DNA from: JAKEGN01 sp964465665
GTDB lineage: Bacteria > Pseudomonadota > Gammaproteobacteria > Steroidobacterales > Woeseiaceae
DNA length: 19,255 nucleotides
Direction of reading: 5' to 3'
Assembly (NCBI GenBank): GCA_964465665.1
Contig: CAYXKM010000198.1
Location: forward strand, 1 to 19,255
Shown one piece after another: positions 7,819-16,003 of this stretch. Both the position numbers and the translations under genes were made by a program. The notes beneath the pieces are model-generated. The model did no database searches. It had not been told where the DNA came from and was given only the letters and a program-made list of their open reading frames with translations. The stretch's first letter is position 1; every line of letters starts with the position of its first letter.

Positions 7819-8433
7819 GTGACAGCCATCAGAAACCGAATGCTCAAAAACGCATCGGCAATTGCCATCGTCTGGCTGGCAGGCATGCTGGTGGCATCGG
7901 CACAGAGCTCTGCAATCCTCGACCAGGACGCAGTCGTCGCCAATACGGTTACAGGGGAGGCGGCGGCAGCGCAGTCAGCCGGACAGTTCCGCAGTCTCGA
8001 CGAAGATGTGCAATCACTGAAGAAAGAGGTTCTTGACCTCAACCGGGACCTGTTTCTGCTCGAGGAAGAACTGCTGTTTCCGGCGAACTCCCAGGTCGCG
8101 TTTTTCATCTCGATGGATGTCGGCGAGTATTTCGAACTGGATTCCGTCTCGCTGCAGATTGACGGCAAGGAAGTGGCCAACTACCTGTATACCGAACGCG
8201 AGGCCGGCGCATTGCTGCGCGGTGGCGTGCATCGCGTGCACATGGGAAACCTCAAGGTAGGCGACCACGAACTGATTGCAGTATTCACTGGCAAGGGACC
8301 GCACGTACGAGACTACCGGCGCGGCGCGACCATGACATTCAACAAGGGCATCGGCGCCAAGTACGTGGAAATGGAGATCAGCGACCGCGCCGCCAAACAG
8401 CAACCGGAGTTCATCATCAGGGAATGGGAGTGA
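7819..8433 (+). CDS. Unknown exported protein with coiled coil and beta domain
   Basis: This encodes 204 residues from a GTG start preceded by AGGAG seven bases away. A hydrophobic signal segment (about 11-28) ends near ASA, so the protein is exported. Residues 57-82 (LDEDVQSLKKEVLDLNRDLF and on) show heptad-like leucine spacing and probably form a short coiled coil. The remainder alternates hydrophobic and polar residues, with VSLQIDGKEVANYLY, RVHMGNLKVGDHELIAVFTG and AKYVEMEIS, as expected of a beta-sandwich or PEGA-like domain. I do not recognise a named family. It lies three bases before the first large TPR gene, so it is almost certainly translated with it and is probably a periplasmic part of the same complex. 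Confidence 0.85.
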   Translation: MTAIRNRMLKNASAIAIVWLAGMLVASAQSSAILDQDAVVANTVTGEAAAAQSAGQFRSLDEDVQSLKKEVLDLNRDLFLLEEELLFPANSQVAFFISMDVGEYFELDSVSLQIDGKEVANYLYTEREAGALLRGGVHRVHMGNLKVGDHELIAVFTGKGPHVRDYRRGATMTFNKGIGAKYVEMEISDRAAKQQPEFIIREWE

Positions 8434-8436
8434 TCC

Positions 8437-10314
8437 TTGATTGCCTGCCGCGTCATCTGTCTGATTTCATGGCTCGTATTCGCTGTCGCAGTGTCGACAC
8501 CTGAAGCGCACGCAGCAGGCGATCAGAAGAAAAAGCCCACCGTCGTCAAAGACCCGCACTACGGCGAAGTGCTGTTTTATTTCTATCAGGAAGACTTTTT
8601 TCCGGCCATCGTGCGGCTGATGGCGGCACAGAGCCAGACCCGGCTGCCGAATCACGATGCGGAAGCGGAGTTGCTCCTCGGTGGCCTGTACCTGTCGTAC
8701 GGCCACCACTTGCGGGCCGCCGGGATTTTCGAACGCCTTCTTGCCGACAATGTCGATCCGCAGATTCGCGATCGCACTTGGTTTTTCCTCGCCAAGATCT
8801 GGTTGCAGCGCGGTTATCTGGCCGAGTCCGAGCAGGCGCTGGCAAATATTCGAAGCGAATTGCCGCCGGAACTCGAACCCGAGCGCCAGATGCTGAAGGC
8901 CCAGATCCTTATCGACCAGGGCCGGCACGACCAGGCAATCGAGGTACTGAACGCCTGGCGAGGCAAGAACGAATGGGCGAGCTACGCCAGGTACAACCTG
9001 AGCGTGGCGATGGTGCGCAGCGGCCGGGTCAATTCCGCGGTCGGAATGCTCGACGAACTCGGAAGGTTGAATCCCTACAACGAAGAACTCAGCTCGCTTC
9101 GTGACAAGGCCAACCTTGCACTGGGTTATGCATACCTGCAGGACGGCCAGCCGCTGGCCGCGAAACCCGTTCTGCAGCGCGTCAGGTTGTCCGGGCCGTT
9201 CTCCAACAAAGCGTTGCTGGGCGTCGGCTGGGCCGACGCCGAGATCGACAACTACCAGCGGGCGCTGGTGCCGTGGATGGAATTGCGCGGGCGCAACCTG
9301 CTCGATCCCGCAGTACAGGAATCCTTGCTCGCCATACCCTACGCCATGGCCAAGCTCGATTCGATCAGCCAGGCAGCCGACCATTACCTGAACGCAATCG
9401 AAGCGTTCTACGAAGAAACTTCGCGAATCGACAACACGATCGAAAAAATCGAGTCGGGTGAATTGCTCGACGCGTTCCTGTCCCAGGACGCGGCAGGCAC
9501 GACCGGCTGGCACTGGAAAGTCGAGGAACTGCCGGAAGGCGCGGAATCGCGATACCTGTATCACTTGCTGGCAACACACCGCTTCCAGGAAGGGCTGAAA
9601 AACTACCGGGACCTGGCCTACCTGCTGCGAAACCTCGAGGGCTGGCAGCAGAGCGTCGGGGTTTTCCGCAGCATGCTCGATACGCGCGAAATCGCATACT
9701 ACGAGAGACTGCCGCGAGCCGAAGAGAGTCTTGCGAATGCCGATCTCGACGGCATGGTGCAGCGCAAACTCGAATTCGACGCGCGCCTCGACAGCATCGA
9801 AATGAGTAACGATTCGCTGGCGCTGGCGACTACCCGCGAATTTTCGCTTTGGGGCGAGATCGCCGCCATGGAACGAAATCCTGCCCTGCAGGCAAATATC
9901 CCGGAGGCCGAGGAAATTCGGCACAAGATCCGGTTGCTGAAAGGCGTCCTGCAATGGGATCTCGACAGGGAATTCAAGGTTCGCGCCGCTCTGATACGGC
10001 GCAACTTGCGCCAGAGCGGCGAGGCCCTGGTCAAAACGCAACGCGCACGACGCCAGGTGGATGAGTCGATCCGTACCGAACCACTGCTGTTCGCCGAGTT
10101 CAATCAACGCATAGACGGACTCGATCCGAAAATCAGTGTATTGCTCGATCGTGTGGATGGCTCGATGGCGATGCAGCGCGCTTTCCTGCAGTCCATTGCC
10201 GTGGACGAGCTGCAGGCACAGAAACAGCGCCTTGACACGTATACGGTACAGGCACGCTTCGCGCTCGCCGCGATTTACGACCTCTCATCGACCGTGGGCG
10301 AGGCATCGAAATGA
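8437..10314 (+). CDS. Large exported TPR protein (first of two)
   Basis: This encodes 625 residues from a TTG start three bases after the preceding stop, with GGGAG upstream. Residues 1-27 form a signal peptide ending in EAHA. Helical repeats of TPR type run from about 45 to 330, for example EAELLLGGLYLSYGHHLRAA and ALLGVGWADAEIDNYQRALV. The C-terminal third is charged and helical (LDREFKVRAALIRRNLRQSG onward) and is likely a coiled coil. TPR arrays are protein-binding scaffolds, so in the periplasm this one probably joins the channel and outer-membrane parts of the machine. No catalytic motif is seen. Its stop codon overlaps the next ATG as ATGA, so the two TPR proteins are translationally coupled. 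A 546-codon frame on the opposite strand is a shadow of this gene. Confidence 0.88.
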   Translation: MIACRVICLISWLVFAVAVSTPEAHAAGDQKKKPTVVKDPHYGEVLFYFYQEDFFPAIVRLMAAQSQTRLPNHDAEAELLLGGLYLSYGHHLRAAGIFERLLADNVDPQIRDRTWFFLAKIWLQRGYLAESEQALANIRSELPPELEPERQMLKAQILIDQGRHDQAIEVLNAWRGKNEWASYARYNLSVAMVRSGRVNSAVGMLDELGRLNPYNEELSSLRDKANLALGYAYLQDGQPLAAKPVLQRVRLSGPFSNKALLGVGWADAEIDNYQRALVPWMELRGRNLLDPAVQESLLAIPYAMAKLDSISQAADHYLNAIEAFYEETSRIDNTIEKIESGELLDAFLSQDAAGTTGWHWKVEELPEGAESRYLYHLLATHRFQEGLKNYRDLAYLLRNLEGWQQSVGVFRSMLDTREIAYYERLPRAEESLANADLDGMVQRKLEFDARLDSIEMSNDSLALATTREFSLWGEIAAMERNPALQANIPEAEEIRHKIRLLKGVLQWDLDREFKVRAALIRRNLRQSGEALVKTQRARRQVDESIRTEPLLFAEFNQRIDGLDPKISVLLDRVDGSMAMQRAFLQSIAVDELQAQKQRLDTYTVQARFALAAIYDLSSTVGEASK

Positions 10315-13130
10315 TCTCCTTCACGGTGCAAGGTGCCGCCTGCCTGCTTGCGGCCTGCGGCATCGCCACGGTTGCGGCCGCGGACGTCAGGGAAAAGGAC
10401 ACGATCAAGAGCCTGGATAAAAAGGCTGTGGAAGTCAGGCCGGGGAAACTGATCGTCAACGGTTCCGACAAAGCGCGGGAAAACTACCGGGCTTTTCTCG
10501 ACCTGGTGTCGGACGACCCGGAGCTGCGTGCCGAAGCAATGCGCCGGCTTGCGGACCTGGAACTCGAAGCCAGCGAAGCCGCGCAGTTGCATAGCAACAT
10601 CGAGTCACTGGATCAGGCGGGTTACGAGAGTGCGACCGCGCTCTTCCATCAGTTGCTCGAAACGTATCCCGACTATCGCCGCAACGACACCGTACTTTAC
10701 CAGTTGGCGCGCGCGTACGAGATCGCGGGCAAGAATGACGATGCTCTGCGGGTACTGAACGAGCTGGTGGACAGATACCCGGGAACGGTGCTGATCGACG
10801 AAGTGCAATTCCGTCGCGGAGAAATGCTTTTCCTGGGCAAAGATTACAGCGCAGCCGAGGCAGCGTACCGGAGTGTCGTCTCCACCGGCGATGCCTCACG
10901 TTTCTATGAGCAAGCGCTTTACAAACTCGGCTGGTCCCATTTCAAACTGGCAATGCACGAGGACAGCCTGCAACCGTTTTTCGAACTGCTGGACCGGAAA
11001 ATTTCCGGCGTCGAGATTCAGGACGGGGACGAAAGACTTGCCGCACTCAGCCGCGCCGAGCGGGAAATCGTCGAGGACACGTTTCGCGTCCTGAGCATCA
11101 GTTTCTCGTACATGGACGGCGCGGACAGCATTGCCAGCGTCCTGAGTCAACGTGGCTATCCGGAGTACGGCTACGTCATTTTCATGAACCTTGGTGACCT
11201 GTACCTGGAGAAGCAACGGTTTGTCGATGCGGCAGGTACCTACGAGGTGTTCGTCAAGCAGGATCCGAATCACCCGAAAGCGCCGTTGTTGCAGGTCGAA
11301 TCGATCGAAGCCTACAAGCTCGGTGGCTTTCCCACGCTGGTACTGGACGGCAAGAAAGCATTTGTCGAGCGCTACGGCATGGACAGCCCGTTCTGGGTAT
11401 TGAACCCGCGTGAACAAAATACGGCTGTAGCCGCTCACCTGAAAGCGAATCTGACCGACCTCGCGCAGTACTACCATGCCGAAGCGCAAAGGGACGGTAA
11501 ACGCAGCGACTATCAGGAAGCAGCGCGCTGGTATCGCAAGTACCTGAACTATTTCCCGGGTGAGGCCGACTCGGCCAACACCAATTTCCTGCTCGCCGAA
11601 ATCCTCTTCGAGAGTCAGGACTTCGACCTCGCAACAGAAGAGTACGAGAAAACGGCTTACGACTATCCGCTGCACGAGCACTCCGGCGAAGCGGCCTATG
11701 CCGCGATTCTGTCGTATCGAGCGCACGAACAAACGCTCAGGAACGAAGCAAGAGCCGACTGGCACCAGCGCTATCTCGACAGCGGCCTGCGCTTTGCCCA
11801 GACCTATCCGCTGCACCCCGAATCCGGCGCCGTGCTGACGACGATAGCCGAGGACCTGTTCCAACAGCGCCAGTTCGACCTGGCAATAGCTGTCGGCCAG
11901 GCGGTCGTGACCAAGGAACCACCGGTACAGGTATCCCAGGCGCGCACGGCGTGGACGGTGATCGCTCATTCGCAGTTCGATCTGCAGAAATTCGCGGACG
12001 CAGAGACATCCTATTACCAGCTGAGAATTTTCACGCCCCCGGAGGACCAGGCCGCGCAGCAGGAAATCAAGGACCGTATTGCTTCGTCGATATACAAACA
12101 GGGTGAACTGGCACGCGATGCCGGCGAACTCGATGCTGCAGTCGCTCACTTCACGCGCCTTGGACAAGCCGTTCCCGATTCGAAGATTCGCGCTACCGCC
12201 GAGTACGATGCGGCTGCAGTATTGATCAATATGGCAGCCTGGGGCAGGGCCACCACGGTGCTCGAGGACTTTCGTCGCAATTATCCGGACAGCGAGTATG
12301 TCGACGACATCACGCAGAAACTTGCGGTCAGTTATCTTGAAACCGGCCGGGGAGCCGAAGCGGCCGGTGAATTCGAACGCATCGCAGCCGACCCGGACAG
12401 CACTGACGACGTAAAACGAGAAGCCTTGTGGAAGGCCTCGGAGTTGTACAAGGCAGCGAACCAGACCGTTGCGGAGCAGCGGGTGTTGCAAAATATCGTC
12501 GAGCGGTATCCCGATCCGATCGTCGAATCGATCGAAGCGCGCTTCCGGTTGCTGGAAATCACCGAAATGAGCGGCGACACCCGCGCGCGCGACCTGATGC
12601 TTGCTGAAGTTATACGCGTCGATGCGACTGCCGGCGCGCAGCGGACCGAACGGACCCGGTACCTGGCAGCCAAAGCCTCGCTGGAGCTGGCGGAACCGGT
12701 GCGATATCGCTTCATGAAACTGAAGATCACGCAGCCGCTGGCGGACAGCATGAAGCTAAAGAAGACGCTGATGGAAGAAGTCCTGAAAGTGTATGGCGAC
12801 GCCGCGGACTACGGGGTCGCTGAAGTCACCACGGCAGCGACTTTTCGTCTCGGCGAGGTTTACCAGCAATTCAGCAGGGACCTGATGGAGTCCGAGCGTC
12901 CGGGCAGCCTGGATGCGGCGGCACTCGACGAATACGACCTCCTGCTCGAAGAACAGACTTTTCCATTCGAGGAAAAAGCCATCGAGCTTTATGAGACGAA
13001 TGCCAACCGCACGCTGGACGGTGTGTACGACGAGTGGGTGAAGCGAAGCTTTGATGCGCTGGCGACCTTGTTGCCGGCCCGATACGCGAAACTGGAGCGC
13101 AGCGAGAATGTGGTTACAGCGCTTTATTGA
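10311..13130 (+). CDS. Very large exported TPR protein (GltD/AgmU-like in context)
   Basis: This encodes 939 residues. A signal peptide occupies about residues 1-24 (ending VAAA). Many TPR-like helix pairs follow through to about residue 800, for example ALFHQLLETYPDYRRNDTVL, YQLARAYEIAGKNDDALRVL, YEVFVKQDPNHPKAPLL and AVAHFTRLGQAVPDSKIRAT. The pattern of tandem repeats with a tyrosine-proline-aspartate turn resembles the Tol-Pal-associated and gliding-type TPR proteins of the periplasm. By position beside ExbB, ExbD and AgmX-type genes it could correspond to GltD/AgmU of Myxococcus, but I recall this from family knowledge and have not aligned it. The ATG overlaps the preceding stop by four bases, and its 3' end overlaps the next gene by 23. 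No frameshift or internal stop is seen. Confidence 0.88.
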   Translation: MISFTVQGAACLLAACGIATVAAADVREKDTIKSLDKKAVEVRPGKLIVNGSDKARENYRAFLDLVSDDPELRAEAMRRLADLELEASEAAQLHSNIESLDQAGYESATALFHQLLETYPDYRRNDTVLYQLARAYEIAGKNDDALRVLNELVDRYPGTVLIDEVQFRRGEMLFLGKDYSAAEAAYRSVVSTGDASRFYEQALYKLGWSHFKLAMHEDSLQPFFELLDRKISGVEIQDGDERLAALSRAEREIVEDTFRVLSISFSYMDGADSIASVLSQRGYPEYGYVIFMNLGDLYLEKQRFVDAAGTYEVFVKQDPNHPKAPLLQVESIEAYKLGGFPTLVLDGKKAFVERYGMDSPFWVLNPREQNTAVAAHLKANLTDLAQYYHAEAQRDGKRSDYQEAARWYRKYLNYFPGEADSANTNFLLAEILFESQDFDLATEEYEKTAYDYPLHEHSGEAAYAAILSYRAHEQTLRNEARADWHQRYLDSGLRFAQTYPLHPESGAVLTTIAEDLFQQRQFDLAIAVGQAVVTKEPPVQVSQARTAWTVIAHSQFDLQKFADAETSYYQLRIFTPPEDQAAQQEIKDRIASSIYKQGELARDAGELDAAVAHFTRLGQAVPDSKIRATAEYDAAAVLINMAAWGRATTVLEDFRRNYPDSEYVDDITQKLAVSYLETGRGAEAAGEFERIAADPDSTDDVKREALWKASELYKAANQTVAEQRVLQNIVERYPDPIVESIEARFRLLEITEMSGDTRARDLMLAEVIRVDATAGAQRTERTRYLAAKASLELAEPVRYRFMKLKITQPLADSMKLKKTLMEEVLKVYGDAADYGVAEVTTAATFRLGEVYQQFSRDLMESERPGSLDAAALDEYDLLLEEQTFPFEEKAIELYETNANRTLDGVYDEWVKRSFDALATLLPARYAKLERSENVVTALY

Positions 13131-13773
13131 GCAGCGATGCAATCGCTCTGGCACTGCGATGCTCGTGATCGCGTGCAGCGTCGTGCTCTCGGCGTGCGCC
13201 TCGGGACCAAAGCAGGCGAAACAGTCCGGCCAGGCGCAACGCGCCAATGCCGAATCGGGCATCGTGCGTGAAGTTCCGCCGAAAGCACAGAGTCTTTACG
13301 AGCAGGCGGTGAGTGCCATGATTGCCGGGAACGTGCTCGATGCGGAGCTGCGCTTCAAGGAGTTCCTGCTGCAGTACCCGGATTTTGCTGGCGCATACGT
13401 CAACCTTGCGATCATTTATGCGGGCCAGGGCAACGACAAAGCGGTCGAGAACAGCCTCACCGATGCACTCATACTCGATCCGCAACATCCGGCGGCACTG
13501 AACCAGCTCGGCATGCTGCTGCGCCGCCAGGGCCGGTTCACGGACGCCGAAGCGGCATATATGAAGGCCGTCACAGCGGATCCTGAGTACGCCTTGGCAC
13601 ACTACAACTTGGGCGTCCTCAACGAACTCTACCTGCAGCGACTCGATCTCGCACTGCAGCATTTCGAACGTTACCAGGAACTCGGTGGCGACGACGAGCA
13701 GGTCACAAAGTGGATTGCGGATCTCAAACGGCGGCTCGTTAGTGCACAAAGAACCGCAAATGTGACGGAGTGA
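13108..13773 (+). CDS. TPR lipoprotein (GltE/AglT-like in context)
   Basis: This encodes 221 residues. The lipobox LSAC places the lipidated cysteine at residue 30, after the hydrophobic run AMLVIACSVV; residue 31 is Ala, so an outer-membrane location is likely by the +2 rule. Residues 60-210 hold about four TPRs, including SLYEQAVSAMIAGNVLDAEL, AYVNLAIIYAGQGNDKAVEN, ALNQLGMLLRRQGRFTDAEA and AHYNLGVLNELYLQRLDLAL. The protein would be the outer-membrane foot of the machine, binding the larger TPR scaffolds. The ATG at 13108 lies inside the preceding gene and has GGAG upstream; an ATG at 13159 would shorten the signal to its hydrophobic part and cannot be excluded. Confidence 0.87.
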   Translation: MWLQRFIEQRCNRSGTAMLVIACSVVLSACASGPKQAKQSGQAQRANAESGIVREVPPKAQSLYEQAVSAMIAGNVLDAELRFKEFLLQYPDFAGAYVNLAIIYAGQGNDKAVENSLTDALILDPQHPAALNQLGMLLRRQGRFTDAEAAYMKAVTADPEYALAHYNLGVLNELYLQRLDLALQHFERYQELGGDDEQVTKWIADLKRRLVSAQRTANVTE

Positions 13774-13778
13774 CAGGT

Positions 13779-14213
13779 ATGAATTGGATACTCGCGGGAT
13801 TATTGCTTGTCGCCGGCGCCGTTACGCAGGCGCAGGAGGCGGTCGCGCCGGAATCCGCGGTCCCCGCGGAGGCAACGAAGGCACAGACAGACGCAGCAGT
13901 CAGCGACCGTGCCAGCGAGCGCGATGCACTCGAGCCCGGCGTGCCCTCAGCAGTGCTGTCGGCGGATATCCGGCGCGAGTCGGATGGGGAACGGGTAATG
14001 GATCGGCTGGAGCTCGGCCGTACGGAAATTACCGGCAACCAGGAATTGCCGAAAGTTCTGTACATCGTGCCCTGGCAAAAGTCGGATCCGGGCGAGCTGA
14101 CCGGCAAGCCGGTCAATACGTTGCTCGACGAAGTGATGGCGCCCGTGGACCGAACGGAATTTTTGCGGCAGGTCGACTACTACAACGACCTGTACGGCGG
14201 TACGACAGAGTAG
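13779..14213 (+). CDS. Small exported protein of unknown function (operon member)
   Basis: This encodes 144 residues. Residues 1-19 are a signal peptide (NWILAGLLLVAGAV, then QA). A disordered Ala/Glu-rich stretch follows to about residue 70. The conserved-looking C-terminal part contains MDRLELGRTEITGNQELPKV, LYIVPWQKSDPGELTGKPVN and VDYYNDLYGG. I do not recognise a named family; in comparable ExbB/ExbD/TPR loci a small protein of this type sits directly upstream of the channel genes, comparable by position to GltF. The ATG at 13779 follows GGAG at good spacing and five bases after the preceding stop; an in-frame GTG at 13770 is possible but too close to its ribosome site. Confidence 0.8.
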   Translation: MNWILAGLLLVAGAVTQAQEAVAPESAVPAEATKAQTDAAVSDRASERDALEPGVPSAVLSADIRRESDGERVMDRLELGRTEITGNQELPKVLYIVPWQKSDPGELTGKPVNTLLDEVMAPVDRTEFLRQVDYYNDLYGGTTE

Positions 14214-14249
14214 ATACGCAAGCGATTTGATTTCAAGAGGAGTAATCAG

Positions 14250-14900
14250 ATGGACATTTTGGGCGCCATAGTGCGTTTTTTCCAGGAGGGCGGGGTATTC
14301 ATGTACCCGATCCTGATCGTGTTCGGCCTCGGCCTGGCAATCGCCGTCGAACGCTGGGTGTATCTCACCATGTCAGGTGCCAGTAACCGCAACCTGTGGA
14401 AAAAGATCGTGCCATACCTCAAGGCTGGCAATTTCCAGGAAGCGGCAACGTTGACCGGTAAGTCGAAAGCGGCCATCGCGTCGATCCTGACTTACGGCTT
14501 GTATCGCGTGAAATCAGCACGCCGCCGTGACGACGTCGAAAAAGCAATGGAGGAAAGCCTGATGGAAGTGCTGCCGCGCCTTGAAAAGCGCACGCATTAC
14601 CTGGCGACGCTCGCCAACATTGCAACATTGCTGGGATTGCTCGGCACGATTATCGGCCTGATCACCGCGTTTACCGCCGTGTCGAATGCAAACCCCGCGG
14701 ACAAGGCAGACATGCTCTCGGCGAGTATTTCTGTCGCCATGAACACGACCGCGTTCGGCCTTATCGTCGCCATACCGCTTTTGTTGATTCATGCCCTGCT
14801 GCAGACCAAGACCAACCAGATCGTCGACAGCCTGGAGATGGCGAGCGTCAAGTTCCTGAATGCCATCACCGAACGTCAGCTGAAGCCCTCCGGTGCATAA
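14250..14900 (+). CDS. ExbB/TolQ/MotA-type proton-channel subunit
   Basis: This encodes 216 residues with three predicted membrane helices: about 16-38 (VFMYPILIVFGLGLAIAVER), 108-137 (ANIATLLGLLGTIIGLITAF) and 150-178 (MNTTAFGLIVAIPLLLIHAL). The second and third carry the hallmark LLGTIIGLI and TTAFGLIVAIP blocks of the family, with the threonines that line the proton path. A cytoplasmic loop of about 70 residues lies between helices 1 and 2. These proteins form a pentamer around ExbD/TolR-type partners and use the proton gradient to drive movement in the envelope. GAGGAG eight bases before the ATG supports the start. The ExbD genes follow with three-base gaps. Confidence 0.95.
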   Translation: MDILGAIVRFFQEGGVFMYPILIVFGLGLAIAVERWVYLTMSGASNRNLWKKIVPYLKAGNFQEAATLTGKSKAAIASILTYGLYRVKSARRRDDVEKAMEESLMEVLPRLEKRTHYLATLANIATLLGLLGTIIGLITAFTAVSNANPADKADMLSASISVAMNTTAFGLIVAIPLLLIHALLQTKTNQIVDSLEMASVKFLNAITERQLKPSGA

Positions 14901-14903
14901 ACA

Positions 14904-15416
14904 ATGATTCGTAGCCACAGCGGCGGTCGTCGGCGGAACAGCGCAACGGCCGAACTCAACATCACGGTGTTCATGAACCTGATGGTAATCCTGGTTCCGT
15001 TCCTGCTGATTACGGCGGTGTTCTCGCGTCTGGCGATTCTCGAACTGAATCTGCCAGGCTCCTCTACCGAGCCCGCCGATCCGCAAGAGCAGACGTTCCA
15101 GCTGGAAATTACCGTGAGGAAAGAACAGATCGAAGTCGGCGACAGGAATGTCGGCGCACTGGGCGTCTATCCGAATTCGGTCGAGGGCTACGATTTCGAG
15201 GCGTTGAGCACCAAGCTTGCCGATATCAAGATGCGATACCCGGCAAAGACCGATGCGGCGATCCTGCTGGAAGCGGATATCGCGTACGACACCCTGGTGC
15301 AGGTCATGGATCGGGTGCGAGTGGAACAAAGTATCGAGAACCAGGAAGTGATTCGCAGGGACCTGTTTCCCGACATCTCGATCGGCGACGCGCCGGTCGT
15401 GGACGGAGGCGCCTGA
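14904..15416 (+). CDS. ExbD/TolR-family subunit 1, lacking the usual transmembrane Asp
   Basis: This encodes 170 residues. A short basic cytoplasmic tail (SHSGGRRRNSA) precedes one transmembrane helix, LNITVFMNLMVILVPFLLIT (about 18-38), and then a periplasmic ExbD/TolR-type domain. In TolR and ExbD the matching segment reads like LVDVMLVLL, with a proton-accepting Asp. Here the aligned residue is Asn25. I infer that this copy cannot carry protons through that side chain and acts with the second ExbD in a mixed dimer inside the ExbB ring. The periplasmic part (ILELNLPGSSTE, ITVRKEQIEV, YPAKTDAAILLEADIAYDTL) keeps normal family character, so the gene is not decaying. No strong ribosome site is visible, so translation is probably coupled to exbB, which ends three bases before. 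Confidence 0.9.
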   Translation: MIRSHSGGRRRNSATAELNITVFMNLMVILVPFLLITAVFSRLAILELNLPGSSTEPADPQEQTFQLEITVRKEQIEVGDRNVGALGVYPNSVEGYDFEALSTKLADIKMRYPAKTDAAILLEADIAYDTLVQVMDRVRVEQSIENQEVIRRDLFPDISIGDAPVVDGGA

Positions 15417-15419
15417 GCC

Positions 15420-15956
15420 ATGGTCAAGTCCAAGCGCGCCAAACGTATGGATCGGCATCACAAGCGGAGCCGGCTGGGTGGTGGGCTGAACCTTGTGTCG
15501 CTGATGGATATTTTCACGATCCTCGTGTTCTTCCTGCTCGTGAACTCTTCTGACGTCGAGGTTTTGCCCAATGCCAAGGACATCCAGCTTCCCGAGTCGA
15601 TAGCCGAAGAGAAAGCCAAGGAATCGGTGGTGATCCTGATCGGCGATGACGACATCATCGTTCAGGGCGTGCCGGTGGCCAAGGTGGCGGACGTGATGAA
15701 GATGAAAGGCAACGACATTCCCGCGTTGCGCCAGGCCTTGCTGTCGCAGAACGACCGGGTGCTGCGGAAGGAAGCGCAGGACGACATCATCGGTCGTGAA
15801 GTGACGATCATGGGCGACAAGGACATTCCTTATCGCCTGTTGAAGAAAGTCATGGCGACCTGCACCGAATCGGAATACGGACAGATTTCGCTCGCCGTGC
15901 TGCAAAAGAGTTCGGACAAGCTTGACGAGGCAAGCCGGCTCAGCGTCGCCCGGTAA
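15420..15956 (+). CDS. ExbD/TolR-family subunit 2, with the transmembrane Asp
   Basis: This encodes 178 residues. A very basic N-terminal tail (KSKRAKRMDRHHKRSR) precedes the transmembrane helix LNLVSLMDIFTILVFFLLVN (about 23-42), where Asp30 sits at the proton-binding position. The periplasmic ExbD fold follows, with the linker EVLPNAKDIQLPESIAEEKA, SVVILIGDDDIIVQGVPVAK, then REVTIMGDKDIPYRLLKKVM and a C-terminal helix. The family D in SLMD together with the ExbB helices would form the ion path. It begins three bases after subunit 1, with GGAGG a little further upstream than is ideal, again suggesting coupled translation. The two ExbDs differ enough throughout to be old paralogues and not a recent duplication. 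Confidence 0.93.
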   Translation: MVKSKRAKRMDRHHKRSRLGGGLNLVSLMDIFTILVFFLLVNSSDVEVLPNAKDIQLPESIAEEKAKESVVILIGDDDIIVQGVPVAKVADVMKMKGNDIPALRQALLSQNDRVLRKEAQDDIIGREVTIMGDKDIPYRLLKKVMATCTESEYGQISLAVLQKSSDKLDEASRLSVAR

Positions 15957-16003
15957 CAGGCAACGGCAGCAGGGAAACAGGGAACAGATTCAGGAGTTAC
16001 GGA

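Noticed and set aside
8467..10107. 546-codon open frame on the minus strand
   Set aside because: It is antisense to the first TPR gene, has no ribosome site, domain or signal, and follows from codon bias of the real gene in high-GC DNA.
10896..12491. 531-codon open frame on the minus strand
   Set aside because: It is a shadow of the 939-residue TPR gene; the plus-strand product has a signal peptide and clear repeats.
14514..15905. 463-codon open frame on the minus strand
   Set aside because: It runs antisense across exbB and both exbD genes, which are firmly recognised; its His/Gln-rich product looks like no protein family.
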